Shown here piece by piece: positions 57,054-64,000 of a stretch of DNA of 64,000 nt (position 1 is the stretch's first letter; each line of letters opens with the position of its first letter). Source of the DNA: DATFVA01 sp963711455 (lineage in GTDB: Bacteria; Bacteroidota; Ignavibacteria; Ignavibacteriales; Ignavibacteriaceae). The DNA lies in NCBI GenBank assembly GCA_963711455.1, contig CAVQEH010000002.1, positions 186,001 through 250,000 of the forward strand. Direction: 5' to 3'. The notes under the pieces were generated by a model that worked only from the letters and a program-made list of their open reading frames with translations, made no database searches and was not told where the DNA came from. Made by a program: the position numbers and the translations under genes.

Positions 57054-58171
57054 AAATCACGATTCTTTCAACTGCTTATCCGCTGCGGGGCGGCATTGCG
57101 CATTTTAATGGTTTGCTTTACAGGGAATTAAATAAATATAATGAAGTAGACGTAGTAACATTCAAGAGACAATATCCGTCAATACTATTTCCCGGTAAAT
57201 CTCAGCTCGAGTCCGGTGATACAGTGGAAAAAATTCCGACAGTACAAATTGTTGATTCTATAAATCCTTTTAACTGGATTAAGGTTGGAAGCCAAATAAA
57301 AAAAGATGCCCCTGATCTTTTAATATTTAAATACTGGCTGCCTTTTTTTGCACTTTGCTTCGGTACAATTTCAAGACTGACTAAGAAAAACAAAAAGACA
57401 CGCATCCTGGTGATCTGCGATAATGTCCTTCCACATGAAAAACGACCAGGGGATAAAGCTTTAACAAAATATTTTTTTAAGCCGGTTAATTATTTTGTTC
57501 TTTTATCAAAAAAGGTAAAAGATGATTTGCTTTCGTTAAAGCCTGATGCAAAATATAAAATACTGTCGCATCCTGTTTATTCAAATTTTGGGGAACCGGT
57601 TCCTAAAGAAGAAGCTAAAAGAAAACTAAATTTAACCGATAAAAAACTGGTTTTATTTTTTGGCTTTATAAGAGATTACAAAGGTCTTGATATACTTTTA
57701 AAATCAATGGCTGAAATAAAAGAGAAGGAAGAGATAAAATTAATTGTAGCAGGTGAGTTTTATTCCAACAGGGTTTTTTATTTGAACCTTATCGACGAAT
57801 TAGAAATTAAAAATAAAGTTCATCTTTTTACAGATTTTATTCCTACAGCGGAAGTAAAGTATTATTTTTCAGCTTGCGATGTTGTTATTCTTCCTTACAA
57901 AGATGCAACCCAGAGCGGTATAGTTCAGATTGCAATGAATTTCAGAAAACCGGTAATAGCAACAGATGTAGGCGGATTGGGAGAAGTCATTTTAGATAAT
58001 GAGACAGGTTATGTGGTTGAGAAGGAAAATCCCAAAGCATTGGCAGAGGTGATTAGAAAATTTTACAAGGAGAATAAAGAAAATGAATTTGTAAATAATA
58101 TCGAAAAGGAAGTTGAAAAATATTCGTGGAAAAAATTTGTAAATGGAATAATGGAAATGATTAAGGATTGA
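57050..58171 (+). CDS. Family 4 glycosyltransferase
   Basis: The 373-residue GT-B protein starts ITILSTAYPLRGGIAHFNGL and has LVLFFGFIRDYKGLDILLKS. The C-terminal donor site is AMNFRKPVIATDVGGLGEVI, preceded by LPYKDATQSGIVQ. It would use a nucleotide sugar to extend a glycan. Translational coupling to the GT9 gene suggests sequential steps. Confidence 0.9.
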   Translation: MKITILSTAYPLRGGIAHFNGLLYRELNKYNEVDVVTFKRQYPSILFPGKSQLESGDTVEKIPTVQIVDSINPFNWIKVGSQIKKDAPDLLIFKYWLPFFALCFGTISRLTKKNKKTRILVICDNVLPHEKRPGDKALTKYFFKPVNYFVLLSKKVKDDLLSLKPDAKYKILSHPVYSNFGEPVPKEEAKRKLNLTDKKLVLFFGFIRDYKGLDILLKSMAEIKEKEEIKLIVAGEFYSNRVFYLNLIDELEIKNKVHLFTDFIPTAEVKYYFSACDVVILPYKDATQSGIVQIAMNFRKPVIATDVGGLGEVILDNETGYVVEKENPKALAEVIRKFYKENKENEFVNNIEKEVEKYSWKKFVNGIMEMIKD

Positions 58172-58232
58172 TTATAATATTAAAATGAATTACATCATAC
58201 ATTATACATCAACCATCAATTATCTGTAACTT

Positions 58233-59042
58233 ATGTTTTACGACCCTGTTAAAAATATATTTGCTTCAGTAATAAGAAGGTATCCGAAATTAAGAATTTT
58301 ATTTTATAAGGTTCTGGATGTGATGTTTCTCCGTTCGTGGTATGTACGTAGAGAGCTTCGCAAACTGAGGAAAATTTTCAATGATAAAGAAGTTGCAATC
58401 TATGATGCGGGAACAGGTTATGGTCAATATTCTTATTTTATGTCAAAGCATCTTAAACCTAACAATATTTATGCGGTTGATGTAAAAGAGGACTGGATTA
58501 GGGATTGCCGGGATTTTTTTCGGTCTGAAAATATTAATAATGTTTCGTTCGGAGTTGAAGACCTGACGAATATAAACCATGAAAACAGGTTTGATATAAT
58601 TGTTTGCGTTGATGTGATGGAACATATTGAAGAGGATGTAAAAGTGTTTCAGAATTTTTACAAGGCAATGAAACGCGGAAGTTATCTTTTGATTAATACT
58701 CCTTCAATATACGGCGGCAGCGATGTTCACGATGAATCCGGAGAAAGCTTTATAAGCGAGCATGCAAGAGACGGGTATTCCAAAGAGGATCTTGAAGCCA
58801 AACTTCTGCCGATAGGATTCTCTGTTTACGGATCAAGATATACTTATGGCTTTTGGGGCGATAAAGCATGGAGACTCGGAATCAAGTACCCTATTATGCT
58901 TGTGAATATTTCAAAATTCTTCCTGATTTTACTTCCGTTTTATTTTCTAATTACCTTACCATTCACTCTTATAATGATGTATATTGATTATACATTTAAA
59001 AATAAAGTTGGTTCAGGAATAACTTTTGTAGTAAAGAAATAA
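58233..59042 (+). CDS. Class I SAM-dependent methyltransferase with C-terminal membrane segment
   Basis: The 269-residue protein has motif I IYDAGTGYGQYSYFMSKHL, the acidic end AVDVKEDW and IVCVDVMEHIEEDVKVF, typical of class I methyltransferases. A hydrophobic segment (FFLILLPFYFLITLPFTLI) lies near the C-terminus, so it may be membrane bound. Its substrate is probably a surface glycan or lipid, judging by its neighbours. Confidence 0.85.
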   Translation: MFYDPVKNIFASVIRRYPKLRILFYKVLDVMFLRSWYVRRELRKLRKIFNDKEVAIYDAGTGYGQYSYFMSKHLKPNNIYAVDVKEDWIRDCRDFFRSENINNVSFGVEDLTNINHENRFDIIVCVDVMEHIEEDVKVFQNFYKAMKRGSYLLINTPSIYGGSDVHDESGESFISEHARDGYSKEDLEAKLLPIGFSVYGSRYTYGFWGDKAWRLGIKYPIMLVNISKFFLILLPFYFLITLPFTLIMMYIDYTFKNKVGSGITFVVKK

Positions 59043-59072
59043 TCTAAGAAATTAAAATTACCTGGAATTTTA

Positions 59073-61652
59073 ATGACAAAAACTAAAAGAACAGTTCCGT
59101 CAAAAAAGAATATGCCTGAAGGGTTTTTCTCAAAATTTAATTTTGAAGAAATGCTTCCGCAGAAATATCACGTTTTAGCTGCAATTCTGGTTATAATAAT
59201 TTTATTCCTTGTATTCCTTAACCCTCTTTTTTTTGGAAATAAGACTTTTGAATCGGGAGATATAATTGCAATCAAAAGTATGACCCCATATGTTGAAAAT
59301 CATACCGGAGGCTTTACCTTATGGAACCCGTATATATTCTGCGGTATGCCGGCATATGCGTTAAGAACGTCAGCCAAATGGTTTAATATGTTCTATACAG
59401 CAATAATTTCTGTAAGAGATGTTTTTTCCGCTCCTTTTTCAAACGGGTATGTTACCTGGGTATTTTATTTAATAATGATGGGACTCACTTCATTCCTATT
59501 AATGAAGCATCTTACTAAAAACTTTTTAGTGAGTCTGTTTACAGCCACTACTATTTCTTTCAGCACAGGCATAATTGTCTTCCTGTTTATAGGACATGTA
59601 ACTAAACTAACTTCACTTGCTTTTTATCCTTTGATTTTTCTGCTGCTGTTGAGAGCAAAAGAAAAGACTAGGCTTATAGATTTCCTTTTGATGATAATTA
59701 CCTTGCAGTTATTTATCCAGGGATTTCATGTTCAGATAATTTATTATACTATTCTTTCGGTCGGTATTTATTTTTTGTACTATTTTTTAAGATCAATTAT
59801 TAAAAAGGATTCACCTCTACGTACCGGTATAATAAAATCAGCGGTTATGTTTGCAATAGCACTGGTTATTGCTCTTCTTATTCAATCAGATAATCTTACA
59901 CAGATTTACGAATACTCTGCTTTTTCAACCCGCGGAACAGAAAGTATTCTCGACCAGGTGAGCGGCAAACAGCAGGAGAATAATTCGGGATATTATGAGT
60001 ATCATACTGACTGGTCATTCTCACCGGGAGAAGTGCTTACTTTTATTGTTCCTTCTTATTTTGGTTTTGGAAATTCAACTTACCAGGGACCTCTTACAAA
60101 TAACAAGGCTTATGATATAAACACTTATTTCGGTCAAATGCCTTTTGTAGATGTCGCAATGTATATGGGAGTACTGGTTTTCTTCTTAGCTCTTTTTGCT
60201 ATTTATACAAGGTGGAAAGAGCCATTCGTTCGGTTCCTTACAATATTATCTGTGTTTGCATTGTTTGTTTCATTCGGAAAAAATTTCCCCATAATATTCG
60301 ATTTACTTTTTAAGTATCTACCTTTCTTTAACAAGTTCCGTGTTCCTTCAATGATCCTGGTTCTGGTTCAAATGAGTTTGCCTATACTTGCCGGACTAGG
60401 GATTATGAAAATAATCTCTTTAAAAACAGAAAAAGATGTAAAACTGGAGAAGCTGATTAAAAATGCCGCATATATTTTTACTGGAATATTTGTTCTTGGT
60501 ATTTTATTGAACAGTGCGATTACACAATGGTTCATCACGAGAGTAAATGATTATGCCGCCGGAATTTCTGCTTCACAACCCCAAATGGCAAAACAATTCC
60601 AGGCCTTAGCAGATTATACGGCAGGTATGTTTCTTAGTGATTTTCTCTTTGCGTTTGCTTTTCTGTCAATAGCTTTCTGGAGTGCTAATTTTTATATCAA
60701 AGAAAAAATAAGTAAGGATTCCCTTGTACTAATTATTATAGTTTTATCATTAATTGACTTATGGAGGATTGACGCACGTGGAGCAAAATATACAGATACT
60801 CCGGATTTGGATAAAATGTTTGAAAAGCCGGAATATGTAAAAGTAATTGAAGAACAAAATGATAAAAATCCATTTAGAATCTTAGATTTAAAACAGGATC
60901 GTTCACTCGGATCGTTTAGCCAGAATTCCAATTTCAATGCTTACTTTTTATTGGAGGATTTCTACGGATACTCTGCTATTAAACCAAGAGCTTACCAGGA
61001 TATAATAGATGTGGTTGGTCCGGTTAACAGTACCTTATGGCGAATGGCGAATGTTAAATATATTGTCACTGATAAGCCTGCACAATTCGCTGGTCTGGTA
61101 CCAATTTATAAGGGCGATAAAAGTGTAGTCTATCTGAATCAGACCGCGCTTCCAAGAATTTATTTTGTGGATTCAGTTGAACATGAATCTGAGATCGATA
61201 TACTTAATCAAATTAAAGCTTCATCATTTGACCCTTATAAAAAGGCATTTGTATCTGAACAAAGCTTAAAAGTTGATCGGGCTGATTCGACTACGACAGT
61301 TAATATTACAGAGTACAAAGATGAATTCGTATCAGCAGATGTAAAGGCATCCGGGAATAATTTTCTTTTCTTTGGCGATACTTATATTGCAGGAAAAACA
61401 GATTACAAATTATTCAAGCTTGCAACTGGCTGGAAAGCATACGTTGATAATAATGAAACAAAAATTTATAAAACCAATCATGATTTTATGGGAATAATTG
61501 TCCCGGCAGGTCAGCATAAAGTTGAATTTAAGTATGCACCGGAAAGTTTTTTTATTTCAAGAAATATAGCACTTGTACTTAGTTCTTTAGTGGTGCTTGG
61601 ACTAATTCTCATTCTTATCCGGGATAGAAAAAAAATATTTGGTAAGGAATGA
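59073..61652 (+). CDS. YfhO-family membrane protein
   Basis: The 859-residue protein has about 12 spans followed by a soluble C-terminal domain with FFGDTYIAGKTDYKLFKLAT, DNNETKIYKTNHDFMGIIVP and a final span. The FLNPLFFGNKTFESGDIIAI region near the first span and GFTLWNPYIFCGMPAYALRT are typical of YfhO, a proposed GT-C glycosyltransferase. It lies next to a flippase and glycosyltransferases. The donor is unknown but would be a lipid-linked sugar. Confidence 0.85.
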   Translation: MTKTKRTVPSKKNMPEGFFSKFNFEEMLPQKYHVLAAILVIIILFLVFLNPLFFGNKTFESGDIIAIKSMTPYVENHTGGFTLWNPYIFCGMPAYALRTSAKWFNMFYTAIISVRDVFSAPFSNGYVTWVFYLIMMGLTSFLLMKHLTKNFLVSLFTATTISFSTGIIVFLFIGHVTKLTSLAFYPLIFLLLLRAKEKTRLIDFLLMIITLQLFIQGFHVQIIYYTILSVGIYFLYYFLRSIIKKDSPLRTGIIKSAVMFAIALVIALLIQSDNLTQIYEYSAFSTRGTESILDQVSGKQQENNSGYYEYHTDWSFSPGEVLTFIVPSYFGFGNSTYQGPLTNNKAYDINTYFGQMPFVDVAMYMGVLVFFLALFAIYTRWKEPFVRFLTILSVFALFVSFGKNFPIIFDLLFKYLPFFNKFRVPSMILVLVQMSLPILAGLGIMKIISLKTEKDVKLEKLIKNAAYIFTGIFVLGILLNSAITQWFITRVNDYAAGISASQPQMAKQFQALADYTAGMFLSDFLFAFAFLSIAFWSANFYIKEKISKDSLVLIIIVLSLIDLWRIDARGAKYTDTPDLDKMFEKPEYVKVIEEQNDKNPFRILDLKQDRSLGSFSQNSNFNAYFLLEDFYGYSAIKPRAYQDIIDVVGPVNSTLWRMANVKYIVTDKPAQFAGLVPIYKGDKSVVYLNQTALPRIYFVDSVEHESEIDILNQIKASSFDPYKKAFVSEQSLKVDRADSTTTVNITEYKDEFVSADVKASGNNFLFFGDTYIAGKTDYKLFKLATGWKAYVDNNETKIYKTNHDFMGIIVPAGQHKVEFKYAPESFFISRNIALVLSSLVVLGLILILIRDRKKIFGKE

Positions 61653-61667
61653 ATTTAGAAACAGTTG

Positions 61668-63198
61668 ATGCTCGACAAACTAAAATACCTTATAAAACAT
61701 TCATTTATCTACAGCATTAGTAATATTGTTTCTAAGGCTTCAGGGATTATTCTTTTACCGCTTTATACAAATTATTTTTCTGTCGGGGAATATGGAAGGT
61801 TGGGTCTGATACTTGTTATTATTGTATCTGCTTTCCCAATCGCTCATCCTTGGTCAGAACCTGTCGATAATCCGGTTTAATAACTCACTTGAATTCAAAT
61901 CAAAAATCAAATCGATACTATTCACTTTAATAATACTGGTTATCTTAATAATAGGTGTTTTTATACTTATTACCAAATTATTTTTGGTACAGATTTCAGA
62001 ATTGTTTGGAGAGATAAGTTTATACAAGGATTACCTTAATATTGCAATATATATAATAGCTTTTACCACTTTTAATAATCTTATTCTAAGTAAACTAAGG
62101 GCTGATGATGATTCAGTTATGTATACCCTGTCTTCTGTTGTAAAAGTTTTTTTTGTTGTTGGTTTGAGTATATATTTAATTGTTTATAAGGGATTTAAGA
62201 TCGACGGGGTTCTTTACTCCCAGTTAGTCGGAGAAATAGTCCAGATGTTGATTGTACTTCCCAAAATTCTGAGGCAGGTAAAAGTAAAGTTTGAATATAG
62301 CATAATTAGTGAGTCATTAAAATTTGGTTTCCCATTAATTTTCAGTGCAATGGCCATAAATCTACTGAATGGAAGTGACAGGTTTATCATTAAATTTTTC
62401 TCTGGTGACACAGAACTCGGTTTATATGAACTTGGTTATAGGGTGGCAGGCGTAATTAACATGTTCATTATAATGCCATTTGGTTTAACTTTAATGCCTC
62501 TTGCTTACAGACTATTTAAGCAGGAAGGTGATAAAGAGTATTATAAAAAATTGAAAACTTATGTGGCATTCTTTTTAGTTTGGAGCGGTTTTGCTTTATC
62601 ACTTTACGGAAAGGAACTTGTTGAACTATTTGCTCAGAGGGAATCTTATTATCCGGCATCTGTAGTTGTACCGCTTATTGTGTTTGCTTACATACTTTAT
62701 GGCATAAGTATGATATCTTCCTTTGGAATGTACCTGACAGGAAATAATAAATTTGTTGCTTATATAACATTATTATGCGCCGGATTAAATATAGGATTAA
62801 ACTTTTGGTTAGTCCCACTGTATGGTATGGTCGGTGCAGCAATAAACACAGTAATTGCTTTTGCGGCGCTGGACATTCTCTCAAATATTGCATCGAATAA
62901 GTATTATAAAATCAATTATGAACACTTAAAAATATTCAGGCTTTATATTATAGGAATCTTAATCTTCCTGGGCTCAGTTTATTTAAGTGATTTTAATTTA
63001 CTGGCAAGAATATTCTTAAAACTGGCTTTAATTATTTTATTCCCTTTTATTATAATTCTCACAGGATATTTTAGAAAGAAAGAGCTGCTTGCTATTTCGG
63101 GTGCTATTAAAAAATGGAAAAATCCGGTAAACTGGAAAGCTAACCTGGAAATGGAAAAATCTAAGACAAAGTCAATTCAAAACAATTCTGAAACTTAA
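61668..63198 (+). CDS. Polysaccharide flippase (MATE/Wzx-like), frame broken near the N-terminus
   Basis: The first frame starts LDKLKYLIKHSFIYSISNIV and ends at 61880. The second, open through the break, reads SQSLILGQNLSIIRFNNSLE and continues with about 12 spans to 63198. Removal of one T in the run at 61832-61834 joins LVIIVSA to SQSLILGQ. The product is a Wzx/O-antigen-flippase-type membrane protein of about 510 residues that moves lipid-linked glycans. It is followed by a methyltransferase-like gene. The break may be an assembly error. Confidence 0.8.
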
Positions 63199-63224
63199 AT
63201 TGGAAATGGAGTTAATCAAAATTA

Positions 63225-64000
63225 ATGAAGCTTACTTTAAGTCAAATTGAAATGAATGAAGGATTGAACATTGATCCTGTCGGTTTTCTATTCAGGTATG
63301 ATGGCAGACTTTTCAGAGCAATTAATAATTCGCATAAAGAAGGCATTCAATTTTTATTTAGTTCCGGGGCAATAAAAGAACTGAATGAAGCAGACCTAAT
63401 TCCGTTCACACAAATTTCAGATATTAAACTCGAAGGATTTGATTTAGTGCTTGAGCACAAAAAAATTGAAACAGTTACCTTCTCTACCGAATGGTCTTTT
63501 GAAATGTTAAGAGAAGCTGCAAGGTTAATAATTAATGTCAATAGAGTTTTATTTCAATATGATTTTGAAACAAAAGATGCGCACAACCACAATGTTGTGT
63601 TTGACGGATACACTCCAAAGTATGTAGATATAGGCAGTTTTCACAGAAGAAAAAACCAAAAATATTGGGAATGTAAGGACGAATTTTATAGGATATTTTT
63701 ATACCCTCTAAAAATTTGGTCGTCGGGTAACAGTCAGTTTGCAAGAAAATCTTTATCGGATGTTGCCGGTTACATGCTGCGGTATGAATACTCTTTATAT
63801 AAGCATCCGTTACTCCGGATATTTCCAATTAGTCTTATTACGAAAATTTCATATTTCCTCGAAGTGCTGCGTAATTTATCGAAGTTTGATTTAAATACTA
63901 TTTTCATAGTTAAAAAACCTGAACTAAAACGTAAGATTTTAAAATTTATTCATAAGGTTTCTCTATCAGGCTTGTTACCCCACAATGATGTAGACCTCGA
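63225..64000 (+). CDS. NoeA-like methyltransferase, N-terminal part (runs off the window)
   Basis: The open frame starts KLTLSQIEMNEGLNIDPVGF, with GGAG 13 bases upstream of the ATG, and continues to the window end. The N-terminal part contains RYDGRLFRAINNSHKEGIQF, FSTEWSFEMLREAARLIINV and YVDIGSFHRRKNQKYWECKD. These match the N-terminal region of the NoeA-type class I methyltransferases. The SAM-binding half is beyond the window. The role is probably in surface glycan modification, by context. Confidence 0.7.
   Translation, partial: MKLTLSQIEMNEGLNIDPVGFLFRYDGRLFRAINNSHKEGIQFLFSSGAIKELNEADLIPFTQISDIKLEGFDLVLEHKKIETVTFSTEWSFEMLREAARLIINVNRVLFQYDFETKDAHNHNVVFDGYTPKYVDIGSFHRRKNQKYWECKDEFYRIFLYPLKIWSSGNSQFARKSLSDVAGYMLRYEYSLYKHPLLRIFPISLITKISYFLEVLRNLSKFDLNTIFIVKKPELKRKILKFIHKVSLSGLLPHNDVDL

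Overview
The window is AT-rich bacterial chromosome and most probably comes from the Ignavibacteriota (Ignavibacteria, within the Bacteroidota/Chlorobiota group). The grounds are a secreted protein with a type IX secretion (T9SS) type A sorting domain that carries the NYPNPFNPST signature, two PorV/PorQ-family outer-membrane proteins, a TonB-dependent receptor with an N-terminal CarboxypepD_reg-like domain, and many lipoproteins. Taxonomy is inferred from gene content, not from a marker gene. I found no rRNA, tRNA, CRISPR array or intact insertion sequence.

Layout. 1-2.0 kb is the edge of a type VI secretion cluster (TagH, TssJ and the start of TssK, minus strand). 2.5-7.3 kb holds an unknown membrane protein, 6-phosphogluconolactonase, and a three-gene minus-strand unit: a polytopic membrane protein, a single-span coiled-coil protein that recalls GldL/GldM (PorL/PorM), and a frame-broken outer-membrane protein. 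7.8-16.2 kb is mixed housekeeping: a GH13 enzyme, two glycosyltransferases, a radical SAM protein, a TlpA-like lipoprotein, a response regulator, DoxX, a PorV-like protein and a lipoprotein. 16.4-18.8 kb is a genomic scar: a 40-44 bp tandem array followed by a decayed type II restriction-modification pair arranged tail to tail. 19-22.8 kb carries gpmA, nhaA, a thioesterase and a lipoprotein.

22.8-28.6 kb is a YbhGFSR-type efflux operon (TetR, HlyD, two ATPases, two ABC-2 permeases) preceded by four alternating half-sites that are probably the TetR operator. 29.1-47.8 kb reads as a peptide or amino-acid scavenging locus: M20 and S51 peptidases, a YfcC transporter, a T9SS cargo protein, an RpiR regulator, a TonB receptor with secreted and outer-membrane partners, an M14 carboxypeptidase, an amidohydrolase, an N-acylamino acid racemase/MenC-family enzyme and an S9 oligopeptidase.

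47.9-54.6 kb is a complete SUF iron-sulfur operon (sufB-C-D-S-U-T) followed by a bacilliredoxin and an Rrf2 regulator. 54.8-64 kb is a surface-glycan locus: GT2, GT9 and GT4 glycosyltransferases, a methyltransferase, a YfhO-family protein, a flippase and a truncated NoeA-like methyltransferase.

Several otherwise good genes are split by one-base frame breaks: the outer-membrane protein, the GH13 enzyme, the restriction enzyme, the methyltransferase (twice), the oligopeptidase and the flippase. Most lie in or next to short homopolymers. This pattern needs to be resolved as assembly error or true decay before any of these genes is called a pseudogene.
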